From the NCBI GenBank assembly GCA_018830285.1, contig JAHJSB010000061.1:1-60536 (forward strand): a stretch of DNA of 60,536 nucleotides, written 5' to 3'. This DNA is from Alphaproteobacteria bacterium (lineage in GTDB: Bacteria > Pseudomonadota > Alphaproteobacteria > Caulobacterales > Hyphomonadaceae). The notes under the pieces were generated by a model. That model worked only from the letters and a program-made list of their open reading frames with translations, did not search any database and was not told the origin of the DNA. Numbering within the stretch: position 1 is the stretch's first letter; every line of letters starts with the position of its first letter. The translations under genes and the position numbers were made by a program. This document shows positions 8,273-17,908 of the stretch, piece after piece.

Positions 8273-9055
8273 ATGAATGATCGGATATTCCCCTTCGACG
8301 GCGTCCGCAATTTCCGTGATTTCGGCGGCTATGCCTCCCGTCATGGTGGCAATGTAAAGCGCGGCCTCCTGTTCCGCTCCGGCCACTATGCCGAAGCCAC
8401 CGAGGCCGACCTTGAAAAAATTGCCGATCTCGGCATCCATCTGCAGGCAGACCTGCGCCGTCCCGACGAGCGCGAGAAACAGCCCGGCAAATGGTCGGCC
8501 CCCAATACGCTCACCCATGATGGCGGCCGCGAAACGGACGCGCCCCACACCCGTTTCCTGACGCAGCTCGAGGTCGATGCCGATTCTGCCGATGGCTGGA
8601 TGAACGACTATTACCGGCTCGCTCCCTACAAGCCCCATCATACCGAGCTCTTCTCTGACTGGTTCCGGCACCTCGCAGGCCTGGAGGGCGATGCGGCGGG
8701 TGTTGTCAATTGCGCCGCCGGCAAGGACCGTACCGGCATTCTCTGCGCGCTGACCCATCATGTCCTTGGCGTTGGCGAGGAAGATATTCGAACCGACTAC
8801 AACCTCACCAATGAGGCCGTGAAGGTATCGCTGTTCCTGCCGGACGCCGCAAAATACTTCAACGACATGCTGGGCAAGCACCATGATGTCGAGGTCTATC
8901 GGCCCTTCCTCGGCGTGCGCCTCCATTATCTCGAGACGGCGGTTGCCACGATCACGGCGAATTCCGGCTCGCTCGACGCCTATCTCTCCGACACGCTCTT
9001 CGTCGACGACGCGATGCAGCAGGCGATTCGCGACCGGCTGATCGACCCGGCCTGA
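8273..9055 (+). CDS. Tyrosine-protein phosphatase (Y_phosphatase3-type)
   Basis: 260 residues from the ATG at 8273; the longer upstream frame is not family-like. The N-terminus carries the conserved FDGVRNFRDFGGYASRHGG and RGLLFRSGHYAEAT. The P-loop VVNCAAGKDRTG (about residues 143-154) holds the nucleophilic Cys and the phosphate-binding Arg of the CX5R signature. Members dephosphorylate phosphotyrosine or phosphoinositides. It is 80 bases upstream of dnaX, apparently a separate function. Confidence 0.85.
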   Translation: MNDRIFPFDGVRNFRDFGGYASRHGGNVKRGLLFRSGHYAEATEADLEKIADLGIHLQADLRRPDEREKQPGKWSAPNTLTHDGGRETDAPHTRFLTQLEVDADSADGWMNDYYRLAPYKPHHTELFSDWFRHLAGLEGDAAGVVNCAAGKDRTGILCALTHHVLGVGEEDIRTDYNLTNEAVKVSLFLPDAAKYFNDMLGKHHDVEVYRPFLGVRLHYLETAVATITANSGSLDAYLSDTLFVDDAMQQAIRDRLIDPA

Positions 9056-9135
9056 AACAGGGTTGCACAACGCTCGTCCTGAGCCTTGCTTTGTTTCCTT
9101 GCCCCGGTCCTGCCGAACCCGCTAAAGTCGCCGCA

Positions 9136-10827
9136 ATGAGCGAATCCGACCCCCCCGAGCGCGACGACCGGACCTTCTCCATGTTCGGAGACGAGGACCC
9201 GTCCGCGAAACCGGCGGCCTATCAGGTCCTCGCCCGCAAATACCGCCCGCGCCTGTTCACCGACCTGATCGGCCAGGAAGCCATGGTGCGCACGCTTTCG
9301 AACGCGTTCGACACGGGCCGCATCGCCCATGCCTTCATGCTGACCGGCGTGCGCGGCGTCGGCAAGACCACCACGGCGCGCCTGCTCGCGCGCGGCCTGA
9401 ATTACAGCCGGGAAGGGGCCGACGGCCCGTCGATTCATCTCGACCCGCCGGGCGACCATTGCGACGCCATCATGGCCAGCCGCCATCCGGACGTGCTGGA
9501 ACTCGACGCGGCCTCCCGCACCGGCGTCGCCGACATGCGCGACCTGCTGGACGGGGCCCGTTACGCCCCCGTCTCGGCGCGCTACAAGGTCTACATCATC
9601 GATGAGGTGCACATGTTGTCGACAGCCGCGTTCAACGCGCTGCTGAAGACGCTGGAAGAGCCGCCGCCGCATGTGAAATTCATCTTCGCCACCACGGAGA
9701 TCCGCAAAGTGCCGGTCACGGTCCTGTCGCGCTGCCAGCGGTTTGACCTGAAGCGGCTCGATTCCGTTGAACTCGCCGCCCATCTCAAACGCATCGCCGA
9801 CCGCGAAGGCGCGAAAGTCTCCGAGGAAGGCCTCGCCCTCATCGCGCGTGCCGCCGAAGGTTCGGTCCGCGACGCGCTCTCGATCCTCGACCAGGCCATC
9901 GTCCAGACCATGGATGGCGGAGAAGTCAGCGGCGCCGCCGTGCGCGACATGCTCGGCCTCGGTGACCGGGGCCGCCTGCTCGATGCCTTCAGCTTCGCGA
10001 TCAATGGCGATGCGAAAGACGCCCTCACCGAGATCCGCGAACAGGTCCATGCCGGGGCGGACCCCGCCGTGATCCTGAAAGACCTGATGGATATTGCCGC
10101 CGACGTCTCCGTCGCGCAGGCGACCGGCGGCGACTATGATCCCGGCGGCCCGGCCGACTGGGCCGCCCGCACCCAGGCCATGGCCCAGAAGCTAACGCCT
10201 GCGCAGGCGTCCCGCTGCTGGCAGATCCTGCTCTCCGGCTTCAACGACCTGCAGACGGCGCCCGATACGGCGACGGCGCTCAACATGGTGGTGTTGCGCC
10301 TGACCGCCGCCTGCAGCCTGCCTTCGCCGGAAGAGGCCGCCCGCCTGCTCACTGCCGGAGGCAGCGCTTCGCCGGGAAAGCCTGACGCTCCCCAAGAGGT
10401 GCCGCACCATCCCGGCGGCATCGCAAGCTTTGCCGATATGATCGCCCGCCTCGACGAATTGCGCGAAGTGAACCTCCAGGTCGAACTCGAAAAATTCGTG
10501 CGCCCGGGCAAGATCGCGCCCGGCCATTTTGAATGCGAGCTTGAGGAAAATGCCCCGGCGGGCCTTCTGTCCCGCCTGAAGAAATTCCTCGAATATGAAA
10601 CCGAGATGGACTGGACCGTGGCCCAGGTCTCCGGCGGCGGTGAGACGGTCCGCCAGTCGGAAACCCGCACACGGGACGAACGCCATGCCTCTGCCGCGGC
10701 GCATCCGGCGGTCGCTGCAGCCCTGAAAAACCTGCCGGGTGCCACGATCGTCGACGTCATCGAGCCCGAGCCGCTTGAAACCGATGCTCCGGCGGACAAT
10801 GTTATCCACCTCAACGCCCGGCGCTAG
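9136..10827 (+). CDS. dnaX: DNA polymerase III subunits gamma/tau
   Basis: 563 residues. This ATPase loads the beta clamp and organises the replicative holoenzyme. Walker A (GVRGVGKTTTA, about residues 72-82), the DEVH box in IIDEVHMLST and the sensor TTEIRKVPVTVLSRC are clear, followed by the gamma/tau C-terminal region. The ATG at 9136 is chosen over an upstream in-frame start because MSESD precedes the conserved YQVLARKYRPRLF. The zinc module between Walker A and the DEVH box is odd: of the four cysteines in the E. coli protein only one (in GDHCDAIM) is evident. The gene leads ybaB and recR, the usual order. Confidence 0.95.
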   Translation: MSESDPPERDDRTFSMFGDEDPSAKPAAYQVLARKYRPRLFTDLIGQEAMVRTLSNAFDTGRIAHAFMLTGVRGVGKTTTARLLARGLNYSREGADGPSIHLDPPGDHCDAIMASRHPDVLELDAASRTGVADMRDLLDGARYAPVSARYKVYIIDEVHMLSTAAFNALLKTLEEPPPHVKFIFATTEIRKVPVTVLSRCQRFDLKRLDSVELAAHLKRIADREGAKVSEEGLALIARAAEGSVRDALSILDQAIVQTMDGGEVSGAAVRDMLGLGDRGRLLDAFSFAINGDAKDALTEIREQVHAGADPAVILKDLMDIAADVSVAQATGGDYDPGGPADWAARTQAMAQKLTPAQASRCWQILLSGFNDLQTAPDTATALNMVVLRLTAACSLPSPEEAARLLTAGGSASPGKPDAPQEVPHHPGGIASFADMIARLDELREVNLQVELEKFVRPGKIAPGHFECELEENAPAGLLSRLKKFLEYETEMDWTVAQVSGGGETVRQSETRTRDERHASAAAHPAVAAALKNLPGATIVDVIEPEPLETDAPADNVIHLNARR

Positions 10828-10844
10828 AAACAGGAAAAGCCCAG

Positions 10845-11171
10845 ATGAAAGACCTCGCCAAGATCATGCAGCAGGCCCAGGAAATGCAGGCCAAGATGCA
10901 GGAGGCCCAGGCCAAGATCGAAGCCACCGAGGCTGATGGCGTCGCCGGAGCTGGCCTTGTCCGCGTGCGCCTCAAGGGCAAGGGCGAACTGATCTCGGTC
11001 GACATTGATCCCTCCCTGATGGGTGACGATCCGGAAATCCTCGAAGACCTGCTGAAAGCGGCGCACTCGGATGCCCGCAAGCGCCTCGACCAGGCCATGG
11101 AGGACGCCATGAAAGCGGCCACGCAGGGTTTCGGCGGCGGCATGCTGCCCGGCTTCAAGCTGCCGTTCTGA
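10845..11171 (+). CDS. ybaB: YbaB/EbfC family nucleoid-associated protein
   Basis: 108 residues with a methionine/glutamine-rich N-terminal helix (KIMQQAQEMQAKMQEAQAKI), then a beta-sheet with KGKGELISVDIDPSLM and a C-terminal helix. This is the dimeric YbaB/EbfC DNA-binding fold. It begins 17 bases after dnaX, so the two are cotranscribed. The family is linked to recR in many bacteria; here a kinase-like gene stands between. Confidence 0.93.
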   Translation: MKDLAKIMQQAQEMQAKMQEAQAKIEATEADGVAGAGLVRVRLKGKGELISVDIDPSLMGDDPEILEDLLKAAHSDARKRLDQAMEDAMKAATQGFGGGMLPGFKLPF

Positions 11172-11224
11172 AGCTTGCCTCTCCGACAGGCTCCATTCTC
11201 TGATAGAATAGCCATATAGGACGA

Positions 11225-12145
11225 TTGCGGGGATTGGGCATCAGCGAGAAAAGCACTTACGGACCGGGAATTGACGTGTCGCTGGCCCGGCGCCTGCTGG
11301 ACAGCCAGTTCCCGCGCTGGGCGCACCTGCCGTTGACCGGCATTGCGTCGGACGGAACCGACAATGCCATCTTTCGGCTAGGGCCCGATATGTGTATGCG
11401 GCTGCCGCGTGTCGCGCGGGCGGCGGGGCAGGTCGACAAGGAACAGGTCTGGCTGCCCCGGCTCGGCAGGCTGCCGCTCGACATCCCGGTCCCGTTGGCT
11501 AAGGGGCAAGCCGGCGAAGGCTATCCTTGGGACTGGTCAGTCTACACTTGGATTGCAGGCGACACCGCCGCCCCAGACCGGATCGCCGATATGAACGAGG
11601 CCGCCGAGAATCTGGCTTCCTTCACCGCCGCGCTGCGAGGGGCCGTTGCCACAGGCGGACCGCCCAGCGGACCGCAAAACGAATACCGGGGTGTGGGTCT
11701 TGCCCTGCGTGACGCCGTAACGCGCAAGTCGATGGAAGCCCTCCGGGACGAGATTGACCTGCCGACGGTCAGGGAAATTTGGGAGACAGCGCTTGCCGCG
11801 CCGGTCAGGCCCGGTCCGCCGGTCTGGATTCACGGCGACATCCATTCGGGCAATCTGCTGGTCCGCGATGGCCGCCTATGCGCCGTCATTGATTTCGGCC
11901 TCATGGGTGTCGGCGATCCGGCGTGCGACCTGATGGTCGGGTGGAACATGCTCTCCTTTGACGCGCGCGATGCGTTTCGCCAGCAAGCATGTGTTGATGA
12001 CGCAACATGGGCGCGGGGGCGTGGCTGGGCTCTGTCCGTCGCGCTCGTTGCGCTGGCCTATTATCGGGAGCGCAACGCCGATATTTCAGAGCGATCGCGC
12101 CATACGATCAATCAGGTTCTCGCCGACAGGGACTGGGAGGACTGA
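11225..12145 (+). CDS. Aminoglycoside phosphotransferase (APH) family protein
   Basis: About 306 residues from a TTG at 11225. The kinase-like fold of the APH family is clear: an N-terminal lobe with [18 protein letters not shown], the catalytic loop [18 protein letters not shown] with HGD and N, and [18 protein letters not shown] with the metal-binding Asp. Such proteins phosphorylate aminoglycosides, macrolides, sugars or amino alcohols, and the substrate cannot be told from sequence. Its placement between ybaB and recR breaks the usual arrangement. Being chromosomal and unlinked to mobile genes, it is more likely metabolic than a recent resistance gene. Confidence 0.85.
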   Translation: MRGLGISEKSTYGPGIDVSLARRLLDSQFPRWAHLPLTGIASDGTDNAIFRLGPDMCMRLPRVARAAGQVDKEQVWLPRLGRLPLDIPVPLAKGQAGEGYPWDWSVYTWIAGDTAAPDRIADMNEAAENLASFTAALRGAVATGGPPSGPQNEYRGVGLALRDAVTRKSMEALRDEIDLPTVREIWETALAAPVRPGPPVWIHGDIHSGNLLVRDGRLCAVIDFGLMGVGDPACDLMVGWNMLSFDARDAFRQQACVDDATWARGRGWALSVALVALAYYRERNADISERSRHTINQVLADRDWED

Positions 12146-12213
12146 CGCCAGACGGGTCTGAACCCGCATTCGGCCTTGCCTTGCTACAGCAGACTCGGGC
12201 AGAGACTTGTCGC

Positions 12214-12825
12214 ATGTCCCAACGCTCTGCCGGTCCTGAACTCCTTCGCCTGATCGAACTGATGGCGCGCCTGCCAGGCCTTGGTCCGCGCTCGGCGCGG
12301 CGGGCTGTCCTGTTCCTGCTGAAGCGCAAGGACCAGATACTGCTGCCGCTGGCCGACGCGCTGCGCGAAGCGGGCGAGAAAATAGACCGTTGCAATATCT
12401 GCGGAAATTTCGACACGATCCAGCCCTGCGCCGTCTGCCAGGCCGAAGGCCGCGACGATGGCATCATTTGCGTCGTGGAAGACGTGCCCGACCTTTGGGC
12501 GCTGGAGCGTGGCGGGGCTTTCCGGGGCCGCTACCACGTCCTCGGCGGCGTCCTCTCGGCGATCGACGGCATCGGCCCTGACGATCTCAACATTGCCCCG
12601 CTCGTGTCACGCGTTCAGGCCGGCGGCATCCGCGAGGTGATCCTAGCCCTCAACGCCACGGTCGACGGCCAGACCACAGCGCATTATGTCGCTGACCTGC
12701 TCGATGGGTCCGGCGCTGATGTCACGCGGCTCGCCCATGGCGTGCCGGTCGGCGGCGAACTCGACCATCTCGACGACGGCACACTGGCCGCTGCCCTCCG
12801 GTCGCGCCGGGATGTGAAGACCTAG
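12214..12825 (+). CDS. recR: Recombination mediator protein RecR
   Basis: 203 residues, the standard RecR length. An N-terminal helix-hairpin-helix ([20 protein letters not shown]) precedes the four-cysteine zinc finger ([17 protein letters not shown]) and a Toprim domain starting [18 protein letters not shown]. RecR works with RecO/RecF to load RecA onto gapped DNA. The upstream frame is open, but the ATG at 12214 matches the family start. The stop is three bases from the stop of the convergent dehydrogenase gene. Confidence 0.95.
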   Translation: MSQRSAGPELLRLIELMARLPGLGPRSARRAVLFLLKRKDQILLPLADALREAGEKIDRCNICGNFDTIQPCAVCQAEGRDDGIICVVEDVPDLWALERGGAFRGRYHVLGGVLSAIDGIGPDDLNIAPLVSRVQAGGIREVILALNATVDGQTTAHYVADLLDGSGADVTRLAHGVPVGGELDHLDDGTLAAALRSRRDVKT

Positions 12826-12828
12826 GCC

Positions 12829-13965
12829 TTACTCCGCCACATCGATGCGGAAGATGCCGTCCATGTCCTTGGTGGCGACATAGAGGTGCCCGTCCGGTCC
12901 CTGGATCACGTCACGGATCGGGAAGCCCGCATCATCGCCCGTCAACAGGTCCTCGCGACCGGCGACCTTGCCGTCTTCCATGTCGATGCGCACCAGTTTC
13001 AGCCCGGCCGGGCCATTCATGCCGCCGGTGAACAGGTCGCCCTTCCAGCCGGGATAGACATCGCTGGTCAGCTTGGTCAGGCCCGACGGGGCAATCGACG
13101 GCACCCAATAGGTCAGCGGCTGGTCCATGCCTTCTGCTTCGGTCTCATTGGTGATGACGGTGCCGTCATAGTTCACGCCATAGGTAATCTTGGGCCAGCC
13201 ATAATTTGCCCCCTTCCTGATCACGTTGAGCTCGTCACCGCCCTTGGGGCCGTGCTCGGTTTCGTACAGCGTGTCGGTCTCGGCGTCGAAATAGAGGCCC
13301 TGCGCGTTGCGATGGCCATAGGACCAGACGGCCGGGTGGCCGACGGCGCCATCGGCAAACGGGTTGTCCGCCGGGATGCTGCCATCCGAATTGATCCGGA
13401 TGATCGAGCCATGCGTGATCTTTGGATCCTGCGCCTGCTCCATGTATTTGAAGCCGTCACCCAGCGTCGCATACAACATGCCGTCGCTGGCAAACTGCAG
13501 GCGCGAGCCAAAGTGCAGGGCGGTGTCGCGCCGGTCAGCCCAGAAGATTTCCGTCACGTCCTCAAGTGCATTGCCGTCGTCGCTGAGGCGGCCATGAATG
13601 ATCGCGGCGCCATTGGCCTCGGGTGTGCCCTTGGAATAGGCCATATAGACCAGCCGGTTCGTGGCAAAGTCCGGGTCCAGCGTCAGGCCAAGATAGCCGG
13701 CCTGGCGTTCGGTATAAGCTTCGGGCAGGCCGCTGACCGCCACGGGCTGGCCTTCGCCGCCCGGCACGCGCTTCAGACCGCCTTCCTTCTCGGTGAACAA
13801 CAGGTCGCCATTCGGCAGGAAGGCCATGCCCCATGGAAATTCGGCTTCCGCGACCTGCGTCAGTTTCACATGGGTGTTGCTGGCGACGTCCGGTGTCTGC
13901 ACGGAGGAACTGCCGCAGGCGGCCAGGAGCAGGCCGGTCGCGAGGCTGGCATATGAAAGACGCAT
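12829..13965 (-). CDS. PQQ-dependent sugar dehydrogenase (YliI/Gdh-type) lipoprotein
   Basis: 378 residues with a signal peptide and lipobox (LLAACGSSS, about residue 17). The six-bladed propeller of soluble aldose sugar dehydrogenases follows, with WGMAFLPNGDLLFTEKEGG, the GDGFKYMEQAQD region, SYGHRNAQGLYFD and YETEHGPKGGDELN, which hold cofactor and calcium ligands in characterised members. It would oxidise sugars in the periplasm using PQQ. No PQQ biosynthesis genes are in the window. Confidence 0.87.
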   Translation of the reverse strand: MRLSYASLATGLLLAACGSSSVQTPDVASNTHVKLTQVAEAEFPWGMAFLPNGDLLFTEKEGGLKRVPGGEGQPVAVSGLPEAYTERQAGYLGLTLDPDFATNRLVYMAYSKGTPEANGAAIIHGRLSDDGNALEDVTEIFWADRRDTALHFGSRLQFASDGMLYATLGDGFKYMEQAQDPKITHGSIIRINSDGSIPADNPFADGAVGHPAVWSYGHRNAQGLYFDAETDTLYETEHGPKGGDELNVIRKGANYGWPKITYGVNYDGTVITNETEAEGMDQPLTYWVPSIAPSGLTKLTSDVYPGWKGDLFTGGMNGPAGLKLVRIDMEDGKVAGREDLLTGDDAGFPIRDVIQGPDGHLYVATKDMDGIFRIDVAE

Positions 13966-14032
13966 GAGGGCTCAAGTCCTTGTTCTGGAATGACTCAGTC
14001 GAGGATAGTCTGCTGCGGCGCGCGAACCAAAC

Positions 14033-14062
14033 AAAAAAGGGGCAGCTCTTGCGAGCTGCCCC
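14033..14062 (-). terminator. Rho-independent terminator after TonB-dependent receptor
   Basis: Perfect 10-bp stem (GGGGCAGCTC / GAGCTGCCCC) with a 4-base loop. On the minus strand it is followed by TTTTTTG. It lies about 50 bases past the receptor stop. Confidence 0.92.
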
Positions 14063-14112
14063 CAGTTCTCTGCCAACGCGGATCTATGTGCCCGCGTCGG
14101 ACTTGGATTGGA

Positions 14113-16977
14113 CTACCAGGATTTGCGCACCGTGATGCCGTAAAGCGCCGGCTCGGTCAGGAAGATGTTGGTGAACAGGCCCGAGCTGTCATCGGTCAGG
14201 TAAGCACCCGTGATAACTTCTTCGTCGGTGATGTTCTTGGCGAAGGCTTCGACGCCCCAACCGCTTTCAGCATTGGCCAACACAACCGAGAGGTTGAGGT
14301 TGGTCCAGCTGTCCAGCTCGTCGCGCTGGGTATTGAAAACGCGGCTGTAGCTGTCAGCCTGGTAGTAGAAGTCGCCGCGAACGGTCATGTCCCAGTTCGA
14401 ATCGCGCAGGGAGTTGAACGTATACTCGGCGGCCAGGTTGAGTGTCATTTCCGGCGTACCTGGAAGCTTGTTGCCGTCCAGGTCCGCGGAGATGCCGTCG
14501 AACGGTGTCAGCGCGCCGATCGTCTGGGTATCACCATTGCCATCGACATAGGTCACGTCACCAAGGCCGAACGCAGCTTCAGATCCGGCAAAGGCACCGG
14601 CACACAGGCCGCGTGAATCGCCATTGTCTAGACCGCCCAGAGCAATCGCTCCCAGTACAGTTGCATAACCCTGAGCCGAGACAACGCAGTTCGAAAAGGT
14701 CGCGGCGTTCTTCAGTGTCACGAAGTCAGCATTGCCATTCGTCCGGTTAAGCACGTCGATACCCGTCGTGCCCTGCAGTTCCGAGTTCAACAGGCCGAGG
14801 TTTGCCGTCAGCAGCCAGTTGTCGGCCGGCGTCCAGAGGTACTCGACTTCGAGACCGCTGATCTTGGCGTCGACGTTGAAGTTGGCCGAGGTCCGGTTGA
14901 CGATCTGGGTGATCTGATATCCCTCATAGTCATAGTAGAAGCCGGTCACGTTGAGCGACTGGGTGTTATTGGCGAACGTGTTCTTGGTACCAAGTTCGAA
15001 GGCATCGACGAACTCGGGTTCGAAGGTTTGCGGGAACAGGTTGGCACCAGCTGGTTGTGGCGGGTTCAGACCGCCACCCTTGTAGCCTTTGGAATAGAAG
15101 GCATAGAACAGCGAGTCGTCGGTCATGTTCAGGCTCGGCGACCAGTCAAGACCGATACGGCCGGTTGTTTCCTGGAAGTCAGCTTTGAGCACACCGATCG
15201 GGACACCAGCTTCCGGCAGTGCCGTGACTGGCGTGAACAGGGCCGAAGGCACATTATCCTGTTCTTTTTCATCATTGGTGTAGCGAAGGCCGAGCGTGAA
15301 CTTCAGCGTGTCGCTGATATCATAGTAGCCTTCACCGAAGAAAGCCTTGGACTCGAGGCGAAAAGGCGAGAGCGAACGGAAATAGTTGCGTCCGAAGCCT
15401 TCCGTTGAATTCAGCACATTGCCGTCATCGTCGGGATTCGATTCATCAAGCGGCGTGAGGCCGCCGAAGATCGCACCGCCCAGTGCATTGTTCAGCTGGG
15501 TAAGAGCTGACAGCGAGTTGGACAGAACATAATAGCCAGCCTGATTGTCCTGCGGATCGATTGCTTCGCCGTCGACATAGATCAGGCCGAGGTTGAAGTT
15601 GAACGGGCCGTCATAGGAAGATTGCAGACGGAATTCCTGTGTCGTCGTTTCAGTGGCGCCGCCCGAAATATCAAATGTCCGGAACAGGTTTGACACGCCA
15701 AGTTGTGGGTCAGAGACCACCCCGCCGGGGAAGAGCGCCTGGTAGAGACCGGCAAGTAGCGGATTGCCAAGCGGGTTTCCGGCTGCGTTGAACGCAACGG
15801 TCGGCGCGATCTTGTTATAGTCGTCGACCGAGACTTGCTCGGTTTCATTCCGGCTGGTCAGCGAGGTCAGCTTGAGGCTGTCACCGATGTCGAGCTCAAG
15901 CTTGAGCGTGTAGAGGTCCTGCTGGGCCTGATACACCGGTTCAAGCGCTGATTCGATATTGCGCAGGTTTGGATCGAGCGGAGCGGTGAACGCGTCGCCG
16001 TCCAGCAGGCCAGCGACGATGGCGAGACCGCCACCCAGCGTAGCGGCAGAGTTCACGCGCTCATTGCTCTGGCCAAGAGGCGCGTCCTGACAGCCAAGCG
16101 ATGTGATCAGCGTGTCGAGACCGGTAATCGGGATACCGGCGAAGCTGGTCTTGGTCGGGTCTTTCTTACAGAGCTGCTTACCAGAGCGGATGCGGTTATC
16201 ATCCTCTTCGAAGTGCTCGTAGGACAGCCAGCCGCGGAAATTGTCCGATGGCTCGAACCCCAGAGTTGCCCGCACGGACCAGAGATCGCGTCCGTCCACG
16301 TCGCTGCCAGTGACCGTATTGTCGGTGAAGCCATCACGCTGGGTGATGGCACCCGCCACGCGCAGGGCGACCTTCTCGCCAACAGGCACGTTGACCATGC
16401 CCTGGGCTTTGATCGTGTTGTAGTTGCCATAGGTCAGCGCAGCATCTGCCTGCAACTCACCGAAGACAGGCTTGCGCGTGATGACGTTCACGACACCGCC
16501 GGTGGAGTTACGACCGTAGAGCGTGCCCTGAGGACCGCGCAGGACTTCGACGCGCTCAATGTCGAAATATTCCTGCTCGAAGAGGAAGTTCGAGCCGAGT
16601 GGCACGTCATTCTGGTGGATGCCGACGCCGGCATCGGAAGACTGGGCGACGGCGTCGTTGCCGATACCGCGGATCTTGAAGTTGCTGCCCGTGAAGTTGC
16701 CCTTGGTGAACGACACGTTTGGAACGGCCTTCACGAGGTCGGCGCCGCCGGTCAGTTGCAGGCGGTTGATGGCATCTTCATCGAAGGCCGAAACGGCGAT
16801 CGGAACATCCTGGATCGACTGCTCGGTCTTCTGGGTCGTCACCGTGACGGTGGCCAGTGTACGGGTCGATTCCGGTGCGTCTGTTTCCTGTGCCCAGGCA
16901 CCCTGGCCGAACAGTCCTATTGCGAGTGCAGATGCGCTCGCGAACAAGACGGTTTTCGAGTCTGTTTTCCGTGTCAT
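14113..16977 (-). CDS. TonB-dependent outer-membrane receptor
   Basis: 954 residues from the ATG at 16977 (MTRKTDSK), which directly precedes a signal peptide ending GAWAQE. The plug domain is at about residues 40-170 (SIQDVPIAVSAFDEDAINRL, RGPQGTLYGRNSTGG), and the 22-strand barrel ends in an aromatic residue (YGITVRKSW) as outer-membrane assembly requires. The sequence around TLATVTVT may serve as TonB box. It resembles the large sphingomonad/Caulobacterales receptors with the (R)GPQGTLYGRN signature. Substrate cannot be predicted; no sugar or siderophore genes are adjacent, though the sugar dehydrogenase lies just downstream. Confidence 0.92.
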   Translation of the reverse strand: MTRKTDSKTVLFASASALAIGLFGQGAWAQETDAPESTRTLATVTVTTQKTEQSIQDVPIAVSAFDEDAINRLQLTGGADLVKAVPNVSFTKGNFTGSNFKIRGIGNDAVAQSSDAGVGIHQNDVPLGSNFLFEQEYFDIERVEVLRGPQGTLYGRNSTGGVVNVITRKPVFGELQADAALTYGNYNTIKAQGMVNVPVGEKVALRVAGAITQRDGFTDNTVTGSDVDGRDLWSVRATLGFEPSDNFRGWLSYEHFEEDDNRIRSGKQLCKKDPTKTSFAGIPITGLDTLITSLGCQDAPLGQSNERVNSAATLGGGLAIVAGLLDGDAFTAPLDPNLRNIESALEPVYQAQQDLYTLKLELDIGDSLKLTSLTSRNETEQVSVDDYNKIAPTVAFNAAGNPLGNPLLAGLYQALFPGGVVSDPQLGVSNLFRTFDISGGATETTTQEFRLQSSYDGPFNFNLGLIYVDGEAIDPQDNQAGYYVLSNSLSALTQLNNALGGAIFGGLTPLDESNPDDDGNVLNSTEGFGRNYFRSLSPFRLESKAFFGEGYYDISDTLKFTLGLRYTNDEKEQDNVPSALFTPVTALPEAGVPIGVLKADFQETTGRIGLDWSPSLNMTDDSLFYAFYSKGYKGGGLNPPQPAGANLFPQTFEPEFVDAFELGTKNTFANNTQSLNVTGFYYDYEGYQITQIVNRTSANFNVDAKISGLEVEYLWTPADNWLLTANLGLLNSELQGTTGIDVLNRTNGNADFVTLKNAATFSNCVVSAQGYATVLGAIALGGLDNGDSRGLCAGAFAGSEAAFGLGDVTYVDGNGDTQTIGALTPFDGISADLDGNKLPGTPEMTLNLAAEYTFNSLRDSNWDMTVRGDFYYQADSYSRVFNTQRDELDSWTNLNLSVVLANAESGWGVEAFAKNITDEEVITGAYLTDDSSGLFTNIFLTEPALYGITVRKSW

Positions 16978-17095
16978 TCTGAATTTTCCTCCCCTCGGGC
17001 CCGTCGGGATGGCAGGCCGCGAATTGTGATATCTGACCGAGTGTCCTCTTTGGCGGGACCACTTCACTACCCATCAGAAATAGAGTGAGGGGGTG

Positions 17096-17113
17096 TTGTC
17101 AACATGTTTACAA
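17096..17113. promoter_or_regulatory. 18-bp inverted repeat between receptor and queC
   Basis: TTGTCAACATGTTTACAA is symmetric except for one base pair around the core AACATGTT. On the minus strand it contains TTGACA, a good -35 element for the receptor gene, so a protein bound here could block the receptor promoter. The regulator is unknown. Confidence 0.45.
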
Positions 17114-17200
17114 GACCGTCATGCATTTGATCTGACGCAGGTGTCATAAATGTAACGCTGGCGGCTTGGCCCTTTACGTAGGGGCTGATAGAGCCCTCCG

Positions 17201-17908
17201 ATGATTCAAAACCATCTATCAGCACTCGTCCTGTTCTCGGGCGGACAGGACTCCGCGACCTGCCTCGCAGATGCGTTGTCGCTTTATTCGCGTGTCGAAA
17301 CCGTTGGCTTCGACTATGGCCAGCGCCACAGCGTCGAACTGGCCTGCCGCACCCGGTTCCTGGCGGCGATTCGCGACCGGTTTCCCGCCTGGGGCGAGCG
17401 GCTCGGCCCCGACCACATGCTGGACGCGAGTGTCCTGAAAAGTCTCGGCGACAGCGCCATGACAGAAGACGTCGCCATCGAGACGACTGCGGCCGGCCTT
17501 CCGTCCACGTTCGTGCCCGGGCGCAACCTGCTCTTCTTCACGCTGGCCGGCGCGCTCGCCTATCGCCGGGGCATCGACGTCCTGGTCGGTGGCATGTGCG
17601 AGACCGATTATTCCGGCTATCCCGACTGCCGGGCCGCAACGCTTGCGGCGCAGGAACAGACCCTCCAGCTGGGCCTCGACTCGGCTGTCCGCATCGCGAC
17701 GCCGCTGATGTATATCGACAAGGCCGAGACCTGGGCCATGGCCGAACGCCTCGGCGGGCAGGCACTGGTCGACCTGGTCACGGAAGAGACCCACACCTGC
17801 TATCTCGGCGACCGGACGCACCGGCATGACTGGGGCTATGGCTGCGGCACGTGCCCGGCCTGCGAATTGCGCGCGTCGGGCTGGCAACGCTGGCGGGCCG
17901 CCGCATGA
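17201..17908 (+). CDS. queC: 7-cyano-7-deazaguanine synthase
   Basis: 235 residues. It converts 7-carboxy-7-deazaguanine to preQ0 with ammonia and ATP, in queuosine synthesis. The PP-loop [17 protein letters not shown] (about residues 10-26) binds ATP, and the C-terminal zinc site [17 protein letters not shown] plus TCPAC is intact. Its stop overlaps the queE start (ATGA), showing translational coupling. No clear preQ1 riboswitch is seen in the leader. Confidence 0.95.
   Translation: MIQNHLSALVLFSGGQDSATCLADALSLYSRVETVGFDYGQRHSVELACRTRFLAAIRDRFPAWGERLGPDHMLDASVLKSLGDSAMTEDVAIETTAAGLPSTFVPGRNLLFFTLAGALAYRRGIDVLVGGMCETDYSGYPDCRAATLAAQEQTLQLGLDSAVRIATPLMYIDKAETWAMAERLGGQALVDLVTEETHTCYLGDRTHRHDWGYGCGTCPACELRASGWQRWRAAA

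Noticed and set aside
12886..13956. Long plus-strand ORF opposite the sugar dehydrogenase
   Set aside because: Shadow frame with no recognisable family, while the minus-strand protein is complete with a lipobox.
17140..17200. Possible preQ1 riboswitch before queC
   Set aside because: No convincing pseudoknot or A-rich tail could be read in the leader.
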